Below are positions 11,138 through 22,139 of a stretch of DNA of 44,195 nucleotides, piece after piece. Origin of the DNA: Ophiothrix spiculata (Eukaryota > Echinodermata > Ophiuroidea > Amphilepidida > Ophiotrichidae); NCBI GenBank assembly GCA_000969725.1, contig JXSR01S018668.1; one strand, written 5' to 3'. Position 1 is the first letter of the stretch. Each line of letters begins with the position of its first letter. Made by a program: the position numbers and the translations under genes. Under the pieces are notes generated by a model, which was not told the DNA's origin, searched no databases, and worked only from the letters and a program-made list of their open reading frames with translations.

Positions 11138-12373
11138 CTAAACACCTACAACACTCATATTCTGTTCAGACTGTTTCTTTTTTAAAGACAAAGAATTATA
11201 GAACTCGTCAAATACTTCCTTGGGCATCAGGATCTTATTCTCTGGATTGTTTGGGTCCTCAACTGACATGTACCCTGATTTTCTATCTGCTTCTTTATAA
11301 ATTGGTCTCCTGTCAAAATATGCTGGGTCCGGACGAGCTTGGGGGGACACATAAACCGGTTCACTTCCATCACAAGTTGTAACATTCCGTATTTGATAAT
11401 TAGTTACTTCATTAGATTTGTTTTGATATTTGCAACACATAATAATCGTGGTTACCAAAAATATCAGACATAAAAAAGTCGGACAAATTGTCGCCATGGT
11501 TAAATACGCGATCACGTATTCATCATTTGGACATTCATTGTTGCATGGAGAAGTAGTTGTCAATATCGTCTTGTCTGCACCTTGGGTTGGTATTATCGGT
11601 TTCTGAATTTCAGTACTTATTTCATTAATTGGTTTCTCGATTGTTAAAGGTCCGATCTGACATGATCTCTGAATATCTGGGAATCCGTCACTACTCATTT
11701 TACAAATAAACACAGATCTATCCAAAAACAAGGTAGTCATGAGATTAATTTCACATGTAACCGTATCATCGATAGTTATTTGACGTGAGTTTATGCTTTC
11801 TTGATTCAAACTATTAACCCATTGTAGATTTACGGCCGGTGAACCAATAGAAGATATGCATTTTAAATTAAGTGGTACATTCTGCTTCATATTTTTTGTT
11901 ATCGATGGAGTACTAGTACACTGTGGGTATAAATCATTGGGAAGGAAATATATATTTACATCAATCGAACCCTCCGCAATTTTAGTATAATCTCCTCCAG
12001 TTAAGGTATAGACTTTACACAGATATTCTCCCTCATCTTGAACCGACGTGTCAACAATAGTCATAAAATAAGTCATCTTTCTGTTAGGCATTTGCTTCCT
12101 TGTAACAAAATATCGCTGTCCCAGTACATCTGATATATGTCGAACATCCGTCGTTAGTTCCTCAGTGTGATCATTTACTACACGAAACATCTTAACTTTG
12201 TGATGATTTTCGTAATCTTGTATTTCACATTGTATCGGTAATATACCACCAACAATTACTGGCTGTACAGGAATGGTTACTTTCACTGTCGTCCCCTCCA
12301 TTTTGTTTACAAATGAAGCAAATGACAGCAGAAAACAGAGCACTCCGATCGCCGCCATTTTTCTGTGTACCAT
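11138..12373 (-). CDS. P4: tandem Ig-domain receptor, subfamily A
   Basis: This is an open frame of 411 codons with the conserved initiator at Met 6 (base 12358). Layout: signal peptide to about residue 27; Ig domain 1 C49-C119; C152; Ig domain 2 C172, W185, C224, with an additional Cys at about 207 (TVTCEIN) not found in other copies; C238; stalk C277-C281; membrane helix about 287-312, which contains a Pro (TICPTFLC) where relatives have Ala; then CC. In the tail the first motif is YVSP (Y341), so its Leu/Val at +3 is lost. Y368 (SGYMSV) still fits ITIM, and Y392 (YNSL) is kept. It may be a functional variant or early decay. It is the sister of P3. Confidence 0.92.
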   Translation of the reverse strand: MVHRKMAAIGVLCFLLSFASFVNKMEGTTVKVTIPVQPVIVGGILPIQCEIQDYENHHKVKMFRVVNDHTEELTTDVRHISDVLGQRYFVTRKQMPNRKMTYFMTIVDTSVQDEGEYLCKVYTLTGGDYTKIAEGSIDVNIYFLPNDLYPQCTSTPSITKNMKQNVPLNLKCISSIGSPAVNLQWVNSLNQESINSRQITIDDTVTCEINLMTTLFLDRSVFICKMSSDGFPDIQRSCQIGPLTIEKPINEISTEIQKPIIPTQGADKTILTTTSPCNNECPNDEYVIAYLTMATICPTFLCLIFLVTTIIMCCKYQNKSNEVTNYQIRNVTTCDGSEPVYVSPQARPDPAYFDRRPIYKEADRKSGYMSVEDPNNPENKILMPKEVFDEFYNSLSLKKKQSEQNMSVVGV

Positions 12374-12403
12374 AATACAGACCCTGGGATACAGGCAACT
12401 TAA

Positions 12404-12770
12404 CCACGCCCGAATGTATAATTAATTGCCGTTTTCCACAACATGAGTTCAAGTTAATGTGAAAATACAGTAATTGACTTATAAATAATCACAACATGTA
12501 GACAGTTTAATAGTGTTTACATTTTTAATAACATGGTTATGATGAATTACATCAGATATTTACAAATTGAATGCCATCATTTTCTTTTTCCCATTATCAT
12601 CCAAAATCTAGCAACACTTTTTTCATAATATTACATATACATCATCGACCTAGGAAAAGAAACACGTCACTCTGCATAACATTTATATCATATTGTAATT
12701 CATGAATATATTAACTTATATCAATATTTATTAGGAATGAATATTCAATTGACTGGTCTTGGTTTCTCGG
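12404..12770 (-). promoter_or_regulatory. P4 promoter module
   Basis: CCACGCCC is at 12404-12411, 46 bases upstream of the conserved ATG and the longest spacing in the array. The distal block CTGGTCTTGGTTTCTCGG is at 12753-12770, a diverged form of the block in P1-P3. Confidence 0.5.
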
Positions 12771-12964
12771 TGTTAGATTGTTGGTGCTAGACTTATATTC
12801 TATAACATTAACCAAATAAAAAGTAAAGAGAAAGAATGCATTAACTACATGTATATGTTCGCAGTGCAAAGATTCTACATGGTGTATTAAAATGATTAGT
12901 ATTCAGTATTTCAGTATAAATACATCTTTTAAAATACTTACCATTTAATTTTGAAAATCAGAAT

Positions 12965-13743
12965 NNNNNNNNNNNNNNNNNNNNNNNNNNNNNNNNNNNN
13001 NNNNNNNNNNNNNNNNNNNNNNNNNNNNNNNNNNNNNNNNNNNNNNNNNNNNNNNNNNNNNNNNNNNNNNNNNNNNNNNNNNNNNNNNNNNNNNNNNNNN
13101 NNNNNNNNNNNNNNNNNNNNNNNNNNNNNNNNNNNNNNNNNNNNNNNNNNNNNNNNNNNNNNNNNNNNNNNNNNNNNNNNNNNNNNNNNNNNNNNNNNNN
13201 NNNNNNNNNNNNNNNNNNNNNNNNNNNNNNNNNNNNNNNNNNNNNNNNNNNNNNNNNNNNNNNNNNNNNNNNNNNNNNNNNNNNNNNNNNNNNNNNNNNN
13301 NNNNNNNNNNNNNNNNNNNNNNNNNNNNNNNNNNNNNNNNNNNNNNNNNNNNNNNNNNNNNNNNNNNNNNNNNNNNNNNNNNNNNNNNNNNNNNNNNNNN
13401 NNNNNNNNNNNNNNNNNNNNNNNNNNNNNNNNNNNNNNNNNNNNNNNNNNNNNNNNNNNNNNNNNNNNNNNNNNNNNNNNNNNNNNNNNNNNNNNNNNNN
13501 NNNNNNNNNNNNNNNNNNNNNNNNNNNNNNNNNNNNNNNNNNNNNNNNNNNNNNNNNNNNNNNNNNNNNNNNNNNNNNNNNNNNNNNNNNNNNNNNNNNN
13601 NNNNNNNNNNNNNNNNNNNNNNNNNNNNNNNNNNNNNNNNNNNNNNNNNNNNNNNNNNNNNNNNNNNNNNNNNNNNNNNNNNNNNNNNNNNNNNNNNNNN
13701 NNNNNNNNNNNNNNNNNNNNNNNNNNNNNNNNNNNNNNNNNNN
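12965..13743. other. Assembly gap (N run)
   Basis: 779 undetermined bases lie between subfamily A and subfamily B. The true length is unknown, and the gap could hide repeats or further array members. Confidence 0.99.
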
Positions 13744-14870
13744 CTAGTTCATGAGTATTCAAGTTGTGTTTTGAGGCTTTGATGCTGTATAACAAACGAT
13801 TGTACATCGATGTTTTAGGCTGTGCCTCATAATTGATCACATGTTTAACACTTACAATTTGAATACCGCGCCTTGACATAGGCTATTCATGACATGTGTT
13901 GAGTTTGTAAAAAGACACAATATCTTAAGTGATGTAAAATCCGATTGCATTCATCGATTTTCAAAATTTGTTTTTCTTAATCGAAGCTTTTGCATTGGTC
14001 TTTCTGATGAAGTGAATAAAGGTATGCTAATATTTATAGATTTTGTATGTAAAAATCACAAACTTGATTACTAATCATTTTGACACATACAGTATATCAA
14101 TTTCGTACATTGAGATACAAATCATCATAAATGCATAATGTTATGTTATCATCATATTATATAGCTGTACACACAGGTGTCTTCGATACTGATTTTAACT
14201 ATATGTGACCGTCCATCCCAAAACAGAAGTAAATGCAGCCTCTTGTCATTTCCACTTATATTTATATAATTATAATGACAAGACAATGAACTTCACTCGA
14301 TTTCCGTCAAATCATGTTGTCAGTGAGTATAATGAAAAACTGAGATAAATGCACTCAAATGTCAGTAAGCCCTATATTTTCTGTAGATTGTCATTACATT
14401 ATGCATTATATATAATTATATTTCATATTCGATTATTTTCTTTAAACGAAACTTTTCAGTTTTTATAGTAAAGGTACTGTGAATCTATCAAAAAATCAAT
14501 TTCAACAAATTTCGACCTTGACATGTATTTTTACCTGCAGTGCAAAATGAAGTTTGTTGCATTTACGACTCGTTTGGGGTGGGTGGCCACATTTTCAGCC
14601 TTTTATACGTGTTTTATTATAATTGTTTTATAAAATTAATTATCAAACATGGTTAACTTAACTACAGCTGTCAACTAGTTTGATTTTCTTTCAGAATGAT
14701 ACAAGTAACAGATACAACACAAAATCAAAATCATGAATGAAAATGTACAAGTTCTTTTTACAATATTTGATTTTCTTATTTGATGAATACTTTATCAAAC
14801 ATATGTCAACATACAACTATTCTTGTAGTCAGAATATATCAATATATCTTTAACAAGCGATACCAATTTG
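13744..14870. other. AT-rich spacer, nothing firmly recognised
   Basis: No gene was recognised. A phrase near 14177 (GGTGTCTTCGATACTGATTTT) resembles one near 9879 (GGTGTCTTGGATACTAATTTT), which suggests an old shared repeat or a shared ancestral spacer. Confidence 0.4.
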
Positions 14871-14878
14871 CAACGAAC

Positions 14879-15068
14879 GGATGATTTTTAAAAAATTACC
14901 TCTGAATTCAATTGTTGCAAATTGAACAATTACACGCAGAGAACCATTATCAGCACCCATGAATACAGGACCAGTGTTAACTGTTAATATGGTATCCAAC
15001 GGGTCAATTATAATGCTACCGTGTTCCGTCACGATGAATTGAATAGCCCGCGTCGTGAAGCGAACCCT
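14879..15068 (-). other. Possible exon fragment or pseudo-exon
   Basis: On the minus strand about 63 codons are open, starting just after a TGA and ending at AGAGGTAATT, which looks like a splice donor. The translation (…TEHGSIIIDPLDTILTV… then …SLRVIVQFATIEF) reads like a beta-rich extracellular protein, and the base composition is richer in GC than its surroundings. It has no similarity to the Ig receptors. No convincing acceptor was found, and I cannot name the protein. It may be a relic of another gene or part of a transposon. Confidence 0.25.
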
Positions 15069-15141
15069 AGTGTTATTGATCCCGGCTACTCACGATACAG
15101 AGTTTTGCTAACAAATTGATATATTTCATTGTGTACAATAA

Positions 15142-16410
15142 CTAAACACCAACGACACTCATGTTTTGTTCAGAACGTTTCTTCTTCAAAGATAAAGAAT
15201 TATAGAACTCCTCAAATACTTCTTTAGGCAACAAAATCTTATTTCCTGGATTATTTGGATCTTCCACTGACATGTATCCAGTGCTTCTATCTGGTTCCTT
15301 GTATAACGGCCTACTATCAAAATAAGCTGGTGGCAGGGCTGGTTCAGGTCGTGCCTGTACTGCCACATAGACCGGCTCACTTCCATCACTCATGGTTATA
15401 TTTCTTCTTCGTGTATCCGTTTCATTTCTTGAAATATTTTGATATTTGCAACACGTGACTATTGTCGATATGAAGAAAACGACGCATAACATTGATGCAC
15501 CTATAGTAGAAACACATAGATATAAAATCATGTATTTGTTGTCACTTGAGCATTCACTGTTGCAGTGATATGATGAAATTGTGCTGATCTGGTTTGGTAT
15601 TTGTGTAGGGTCCACTGGTTTTGCTATTTCAGTAATACTTTTGGTGGGCTCTGTGATTGTTATTGGACCTATTCGACATGTTCGTAGAAAGTCTGGAAAT
15701 CCTCTACTTCTCATCTCACATATGAATATAGTACCATGAAGAGTTTTTGATGTCCTTTGGGTAATTTCGGAAGTAACAGTATCTTCATTTGAGACACTCC
15801 GAGAAAACACTTCTTTATTTTGATTATCAATCCATTTCAGTGACACCGCAGGGGAACCTTTTGACGATATACATAACAGTTTGAGTTGAATATCTTCTTC
15901 CATATTGTGAATAAGTGCTGGGGTGCTTGAGCATTGTGGGTATACTTCGTTTGGAAGAAAATATATCTCTACATTAATTTCACCATCTGCAATTTTTACC
16001 AATTCTCCGTCATATAAATGATAAACTTTACAGAGATATTTGCCGCCATCAAGTAAAGAAACGTCTGTGATTGTCATAAAGTACACAACTACGCCTCCCG
16101 GCATAGATCTTTTCGTGATAAAAACTCGCTGTCCCAACTGTGATGGTATATGTGTGGTTTCTGCTGTAAGCTTCTCCGTTTGTCCGTTAATGACACGAAA
16201 TATGTTGACTGTGTAATCATTTTCCATATTCCTTATTTGACATTTTATCGGCAAAATTCCTCCTTTAATTATTGGCTGAATAGGAACAGTAACTTCTACT
16301 GTAGTAGATGCAGACTTACTAGTAAAAAGCAAAGATGAAATAACTAACAATGCACACAAAGAGTGAAGCATCGCCATCTTGATCATATTGATGTCAAAAT
16401 GAATGCACAA
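15142..16410 (-). CDS. P5: tandem Ig-domain receptor, subfamily B
   Basis: This is an open frame of 422 codons; the conserved initiator is Met 12 (base 16377, IKMAM). Layout: signal peptide to about residue 35; Ig domain 1 C57-C127 (DGGKYLC); C160; Ig domain 2 C180, W193, C231; C245; stalk C283-C287; membrane helix about 293-318 then CC; tail Y348 (YVAV), Y363 and Y370 (YFDSRPLY), Y379 (TGYMSV, exact ITSM consensus TxYxxV), Y403 (YNSL), C-terminus VVGV. The tail has PALPPAYF where most relatives have PAQPPAYF. It is the first subfamily B member after the gap. By tail motifs it is inferred to recruit SH2-domain proteins when phosphorylated. Confidence 0.93.
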   Translation of the reverse strand: MCIHFDINMIKMAMLHSLCALLVISSLLFTSKSASTTVEVTVPIQPIIKGGILPIKCQIRNMENDYTVNIFRVINGQTEKLTAETTHIPSQLGQRVFITKRSMPGGVVVYFMTITDVSLLDGGKYLCKVYHLYDGELVKIADGEINVEIYFLPNEVYPQCSSTPALIHNMEEDIQLKLLCISSKGSPAVSLKWIDNQNKEVFSRSVSNEDTVTSEITQRTSKTLHGTIFICEMRSRGFPDFLRTCRIGPITITEPTKSITEIAKPVDPTQIPNQISTISSYHCNSECSSDNKYMILYLCVSTIGASMLCVVFFISTIVTCCKYQNISRNETDTRRRNITMSDGSEPVYVAVQARPEPALPPAYFDSRPLYKEPDRSTGYMSVEDPNNPGNKILLPKEVFEEFYNSLSLKKKRSEQNMSVVGV

Positions 16411-16413
16411 TAT

Positions 16414-16757
16414 CCACGCCCTTATTGTAATACGATATGAATAACATTAAGTGGTGTTTTTTATATAAGAGCGTGAATTTTGATAATTTTGTCATGGTAC
16501 TTATTATTTCATTTGGAATTAAAATACTTTATAAGAATTACGATGACAAAAATTATCAACTAAAATTTATTTGAAGTACTCGGTTATTATTGCACTCGCT
16601 TTCGATTAAATATAGTAAATTTAATCTAGAAATCATTTTTATATTCCACTGTTGCCAGCGCCCTACGCAAATTAGCATATTTATACTAGATGAATCATTC
16701 AAATATCTACTTCATATTTATATACTCTTATAATTTCCGATGTCTTAGAAACTCGAC
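16414..16757 (-). promoter_or_regulatory. P5 promoter module
   Basis: CCACGCCC is at 16414-16421 (37 bases from the conserved ATG). The octamer-like ATTAGCAT (ATGCTAAT on the coding strand) is at 16671-16678, inside CCCTACGCAAATTAGCAT and followed by TGAATCATT. A diverged GATGTCTTA block lies near 16739. Confidence 0.55.
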
Positions 16758-16830
16758 TTTTTAATTTAGAATCAAAATTATTAACATACTTTTTTACAAT
16801 AGACATATACAAATTATCAAAATGAACGTG

Positions 16831-16853
16831 TGTTTGTTTGTTTGTTTGTTTTT
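16831..16853. repeat. TTTG simple repeat
   Basis: A perfect (TTTG)n tract of about five units. Confidence 0.85.
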
Positions 16854-17241
16854 CCTTCCTATAAAATACTGAAATAACTAATTTTGTATACAATTTGACT
16901 TTCTGCAAAAATACAAAAAGTACTTTGCATTTAATGCAAACAAATAAATAACTTAGGATATTAGGATGGCAAACCTGTTCGTATTTGTGTTCTACTGTAA
17001 GTCTACTAACCATGAAAATAATACAATGGTTCTCGCAAACTTTTCTTTTTAGATTTAAGAATTGGACTAAATACAAGATGTCAATTAAGTACCAAGTTAC
17101 ATTGGAAAAAAATCATAAGTCAAGTTTTAAATTCGAACGTTTAATACTGAACTTAACTCGACAAAGAATATAATAACAACAGATATGAGATTGAATTCAT
17201 TCTGTCCAGGTTCTCAATCACCTTTACATGTCACATTATAA

Positions 17242-17401
17242 CCAGTGTGAAAGTAATATTAGTCCCCCTAAAATGGTAGTCCGCCTTCCATAGATCATAA
17301 CGGGATAAAGCGTGAAACTAATGTTGCGTGAGAACTGTTAACCTACTTTACTGTACAACTTGAACAATAAGAATGGGGGACTAATATTGCTACTACACCG
17401 G
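17242..17401. mobile_element. MITE, copy 1 (160 bases)
   Basis: The left end CCAGTGTGAAAGTAATATTA and the reverse complement of the right end, CCGGTGTAGTAGCAATATTA, are terminal inverted repeats that continue into AGTCCCCC. The interior (TGGTAGTCCGCCTTCCATAG, ATAAAGCGTGAAACTA, TACTTTACTGTACAAC) is shared in inverse orientation with 41612-41777. This is a short non-autonomous DNA transposon without coding capacity. Confidence 0.75.
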
Positions 17402-17754
17402 CGGATCGAAATGATTTTTTTCGCAACATACCCTGTTACACTGACAACTCGACTAAAATTGATTACGAATTCTCTGAAATCCGACTCGAACATGTTGCGA
17501 TTTTCCGCAGTGTTAACATGGTATAAAAAATGTTTTTACAGGTTGTTCTATTAGCTCATTTGTTTAAGTTAATACAGAAAAACCATGAGTAAAATGAGAA
17601 ATGCTTACCAACAGCACGGCAATGGCACGGTTCATTAGGGGTATCACATTTCCAAATAATTTTTTTGACTATTACTTTCTTTAAACAAAAATGTAATTCC
17701 GTAATTACATCTATAAAATACGAAAACAATAATTCACATCAACAACTATAAAAT

Positions 17755-17900
17755 ACGTGAGATATTTCCAACACAGTACTTGTGTTGATACCAAACACAT
17801 AATTGATGCTCCAAAAGGCTAAGATATAGAATCATTTAGGCCCCTATATTACACGTTCGTTTTTACAATCATACGATAAAGTTGTGCTGATATTATCTGG
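17755..17900 (-). pseudogene. Decayed relic of an additional array member (membrane/stalk region)
   Basis: The plus-strand text GATATTTCCAACACAGTACT, then TTGATGCTCC, then CTAAGATATAGAATCAT, then TACAATCATACGATAAAG and TTGTGCTGAT, follows in order the CCKYQ-membrane-stalk coding segment of P8 and P10 (for example TTGATGCACC, CTGAGATATA, TACAATCATACGATAA, TTGTGCTG at 25200-25360). Small indels break the frame, and nothing of the tail or Ig domains is recognisable around it. It marks a lost gene between P5 and P6. Confidence 0.7.
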
Positions 17901-19300
17901 TTAGAATTATAATTATATATCAGCTATTGTCAAAGTCATTAATACTTTGGTACATGTGACTGATATACATGTATATTATTCAACTCCTGGGTTAAAATAA
18001 CTTCTTTGTGAGACATGTGGACGTTAATGTAACTGATAATGAGTCGGTTTCTTATTGGAATTTATAATGTATATGGACGTAAGTCATTAACTGGTCATAT
18101 TTTTTGTTTCACACAAAAATATTGGTAAAACCATGCTAATTTGTATTCAACGTATTGTAACTCTAAATATATACACTTAAAACCCATAAAGTTATATATT
18201 GCTGGAAAGCTGTAAATAAGCCTAATTTTGAGGGATGGGTAAAAATTATACAGGGTTCAAAATAAAATAAAACTGCATTTTGGTCAAGCAACTTGGCACG
18301 ATGAAATTTTGTTGGGGAAAGGTGTATCCAGATGACACAAACATTACTTGATGGATGTAATGATGGCCTTCAATAAAATAATACATTTGGTGACCAAATT
18401 CATTGTGGTCAAAATACTGAGGATGGTCAAAATCTATGAAACGACTCATTAATTTTTGGGATATTTATTGGTCATAAGTTTTTTCCTGTATACACTACCT
18501 AAATTTTAATCACATAATTGGATTCCTCGTCAAATTCCCTTTTGAAAAATGTATAACTTTTCTAACTACGTCAATTCAGTCAAAAGATATGCCGTTTTAA
18601 AGTTTTTGAGTGTAAATGCACGTTTTGTACAGTAATGAATAGAGAAAATTACCCACATATAAAATATTAAGAAACGACAAAATTTGGATGATATGTCGAT
18701 ATTCGATACATGCTTTAGCATTATACATATCTCATTGAAGTATATTCAAAAAATTATGATCACAGCATTTTTATTTTTAACAATACATGTGTTTAAAAAT
18801 CATAACTTTCTTACGCTTTTACATGTAATCCTATGCGCGCCTCCTCCACCGTCGCCTCCTCCACCCGATCCATCGTGTTCCATAATTGCATTTTCAAGTA
18901 TAACTTCATTAATAAAACTCATGGGAAGTTCAATTTTTACAGATAAATAGAGTATAAATATACCTTTCATATGATACCAAACTTTCCCAAATACGTAAAG
19001 ACGTTTTAGCAAAAATGCTTGTTTTCTACCATTTTGTAGGGTAATATGTAACAGATCCATGATATTTGAGGGACGTATTTGTGACGCAAGGCCATATATA
19101 CATCCATGTTGATAATCAATTTACCAAGTCGTGACTATGATATACATTAGGTATTTCCTCTGTAAAATATAATAGCTTTAATTGGTCTTTTGTTTATAAT
19201 TCTAACCTCTGAACCCGTACAGTTATATTTATGATACTTTGAAATATTTAATCAAATTAATACACTAATAAATGTGCGCATATATTTTGCGTATGACTAA
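17901..19300. other. Spacer, no gene recognised
   Basis: It contains a run near 17950-18010 (GTACATGTGACTGATAT, CAACTCCTGGG, AATAACTTC) that resembles 37335-37385 and more weakly 41805-41855, so parts of this spacer are shared downstream of P6, P11 and P12. A CCTCCTCCACC trinucleotide-rich patch lies at 18838-18868. No supported coding region was found. Confidence 0.45.
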
Positions 19301-19306
19301 TTATTA

Positions 19307-19335
19307 TGTTTTGATCAGAATGTTTCTTTTTCCTT
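19307..19335 (-). pseudogene. Remnant of a receptor 3' end downstream of P6
   Basis: ATGTTTTGATCAGAATGTTT is identical to the last codons of intact copies (for example 24934-24953), but lies 116-144 bases beyond the P6 stop and is followed by unrelated sequence. It is a short relic of a duplicated gene terminus. Confidence 0.6.
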
Positions 19336-19415
19336 AGATATTTGCCAATGATAATGCTATTATGTTTAAAGAATGATGGACGTCGGCTATTTGTTGAGCC
19401 TACAGTTTCACTCCA

Positions 19416-19421
19416 TTTATT
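19416..19421 (-). terminator. Candidate poly(A) signal of P6
   Basis: TTTATT on the plus strand is AATAAA on the coding strand, 30 bases after the P6 stop codon. Most other copies lack a canonical AATAAA this close; P3 and P9 have ATTAAA about 11 bases past the stop. Confidence 0.4.
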
Positions 19422-19450
19422 TAGGCAATTTTGCCACCATTTGTTAAAAG

Positions 19451-20689
19451 TTAAACACCAACAACACTCATGTTTTGATCAGAACGTTTCTTTTTTAACG
19501 ACAAAGAATTATAGAACTCCTCAAATACATCCTTGGGCATCAGGATCTTATTCCCTGGATTATTTGGATCTTCAACTGACATGTACCCTGGGCTTCCTTC
19601 AGGTTCATTGTATAACGGCCTTCTATCAAAATATGCTGGTGGCTGAGCGGGTTCAGGTCGTGCTTGTACTGCCACATAAACTGGTTCACTTCCATCGCTC
19701 ATGGTGATATTTCTTCTCCTTATGTCTGTGTCATTTCTTGAAATATGTTGATACTTGCAACACATGACTACTGTTGTTATCAGAAATATAAAGCACAGCA
19801 AAGATGCACCAATTGTAGCAACGCTGAGATATAGAATTGTGTATTTGTTGTCGGTTTGGCATTCATCATTACAATCAGTAGATGAAATCGTGGCAATTTG
19901 TTTTGTTATTTCAGTGGGAGCCACTGGTTTTGTCAATTCAGTAATAGTCTTGATGGGTTCCTTTATTGTTATTGGACCTATTCGACATGTTCGTATGAAA
20001 TCCGGAAATTCTCTACTTCTCATCTCACATATGAATATAGAACCATGAAGAAATGTTGATGTTGTTTTAGTAATTTCTGAAGTAACAGTATCTTCATTGG
20101 ATATACTCCGAGAAAACACTTCTTTGTTTAGATTATCAATCCATTTCAGGGATACTACAGGAGAACCTTTTGATGATATACATGACAGTTTCAGCAGAAT
20201 ATGTTCTTCCATATTGTTTACTAGACCCGGTGTGCTTGAACATTGAGGATATATTTTGTCGGGAAGAAATAATATTTCAGCATACGTTTCTCCTTCAGCC
20301 ACTACATCATACGCTCCATCAGCGGCATATTGATAAACCCTGCAGAGATATTTACCACCATCAGGCAAAGAAACATCCGTAATTGTCATAAAATACACTG
20401 TTATTCCACCGGGCATTGGCCTCTTTGTGATAAAAACACGCTCTCCCAATCTAGATGGTATATACACGGTATCTTGTGTAAGCTTCTCTGTTCGACCGTT
20501 TTTTACATGAAAGATATCCACCGTATAATCAGTTTTCATATTCCGTATTTGACATTGTATCGGTAAGATACCTCCTCTAATTATAGGCTCCACGGGAACG
20601 CTTACATCAACAGTAGTAGATACTGATGAATTGGTCGAAAGCAGAGATGAAATTGCTAGCAGAGTACATAAAGAATAACGCATCGCCAT
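19451..20689 (-). CDS. P6: tandem Ig-domain receptor, subfamily B
   Basis: This is an open frame of 412 codons starting exactly at the conserved Met (MAM). Layout: signal peptide to about residue 22; Ig domain 1 C46-C116; C150; Ig domain 2 C170, W183, C221; C235; stalk C273-C277 (CNDEC); membrane helix about 283-308 then CC; tail Y338 (YVAV), Y353, Y360, Y369 (PGYMSV, Pro at -2, so outside the ITIM consensus), Y393 (YNSL), C-terminus VVGV. After C116 the loop reads YAADGAY, one residue longer than in P5 or P8. That longer loop is shared with P7 and P9. PVAPTEITKQIATI in the stalk is shared only with P7. Confidence 0.94.
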   Translation of the reverse strand: MAMRYSLCTLLAISSLLSTNSSVSTTVDVSVPVEPIIRGGILPIQCQIRNMKTDYTVDIFHVKNGRTEKLTQDTVYIPSRLGERVFITKRPMPGGITVYFMTITDVSLPDGGKYLCRVYQYAADGAYDVVAEGETYAEILFLPDKIYPQCSSTPGLVNNMEEHILLKLSCISSKGSPVVSLKWIDNLNKEVFSRSISNEDTVTSEITKTTSTFLHGSIFICEMRSREFPDFIRTCRIGPITIKEPIKTITELTKPVAPTEITKQIATISSTDCNDECQTDNKYTILYLSVATIGASLLCFIFLITTVVMCCKYQHISRNDTDIRRRNITMSDGSEPVYVAVQARPEPAQPPAYFDRRPLYNEPEGSPGYMSVEDPNNPGNKILMPKDVFEEFYNSLSLKKKRSDQNMSVVGV

Positions 20690-22139
20690 CTTGACAACAT
20701 AAATGACTGTGAAATTTCCACGCCCTTATTGTAGCGTAATTTACATATTACAAATTTGATCAGTGTTTGAAATGAAGCGTATTATTCACTTTACGTTCAC
20801 CCCTGTTACCCTTAATTTCCCTCGTGAAACAAGGCTTATAATACGTCCGAATAAAGTTTATAAATCAAGAAATATAAGATATCGAAGAATACATATATCT
20901 TTGCATGATTTATCAAAATTAGCAAACTAATTCTAGAAAAAGTCTTTCAAAAATTGACATAGTCCGACGCCCTATGAAAATTAGCATAAATTATACCTTA
21001 TGAATCATTTAGCAACTCTACTCCTGAATCATTTAGATATTCAAAAACTGCCGATTCTTTATTTCTGTGTCTTTAATACTCGTCGTTTAATTCTCTGTTT
21101 AGTTAGTTTTATAGATGTATGCCAAAAATGTAACAAATGCAGCGTAGTACCTTTCTGAAATGATATGTCTTTATTTAAAAGTGAATATAATATGATGATC
21201 ATTTTGTCGAATATAGCTTATCGCATAGATATGTATCATGATAGCTGTGTTTATAGTTGTTGTTTTTTAAATATATGGGGTTTTTTTTCTGCCAGAGACA
21301 ATTAATACAATACGGAAAAATTTATAATTCATTTCGTTGACCTTAGTATATCTTTAGTAATATACCGTATATCAAGTGTTTTTATCTTAAATTTCACAGC
21401 AATATGCTTATCATAACAAGCAGTCACAATTTTGAATGAACAAATCCAGATATTGATAACATTGGTTAATTTAAGTTGTTAAGTTACACAATGATATACA
21501 ATACAATGATAAGTATTAAACGATTTGCTTATTTTCCAGGCTATAGTAAAAAAAACAGCTGTAAATTTAATGTACGGCACTGTTAACAGATTTTAAGTGA
21601 GTGCATTTTAACAGTATAACTAAAGTGTTTGGAATAAACTAACATCACAGCATGGTTGTCTTTTTGGTGTGCCTCGTTCTGAATTTTTTAACGATTGTAA
21701 ATACTTTGTATTGAATTTCTACTATAAACGGCAATGATTTTGAATTAAAATGGTTATTTACCTGTAGCACTCATATTTTGATTACACTAGAATTATCCTT
21801 TTTTATTTAATAGACATACAACTTTTTTTCAACTTTAAATACACACATATCTGCTTACATCATAATCATAAAGAAATTATATCATTTAAGTCTTAAATCG
21901 AGTATATCTTCTTTAATAGTTATGACATTATTATCAACATGAAAACAATAAACGTATTTAGCACTATAAACAGGTGTATTTTCTGTCCATAGCGTATTTA
22001 CATGGAGTTTTAAATTGTTGAAAAAAAAAACCTTATTAAAATTCATCATGTTCATGGTCATCTAATATTTTGTTGAGCCTATATTACACTCTTTGTACAA
22101 TTAAAGAAGCGCTTGGTTTTTCTCAAGTGTAATTGATAA
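20690..22139. repeat. Duplicated intergenic unit, copy 1 (P6-P7)
   Basis: The first ~850 bases match 23406-24345 almost base for base (for example TTCACCCCTGTTACCCTT, GAATATAGCTTATCGCATAG). The last ~330 match 24580-24915 outside a small transposon (for example TTAAAGAAGCG, TTTTTCTCAAGTG). The segment 21545-21780 has no clear partner, and the other copy has its own extra ~120 bases near 23950-24075. This shows that the P6-P7 and P7-P8 spacers derive from one ancestral spacer. Confidence 0.8.
20718..21085 (-). promoter_or_regulatory. P6 promoter module
   Basis: CCACGCCC is at 20718-20725 (29 bases from the ATG). ATTAGCAT is at 20980-20987, within GACGCCCTATGAAAATTAGC, followed by TGAATCATT. 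The distal CTTTAATACTCGTCG ends near 21085. Confidence 0.55.

Noticed and set aside
12938-13879. Long open frames on both strands across the N run.
   Set aside because: They exist only because undetermined bases contain no stops.
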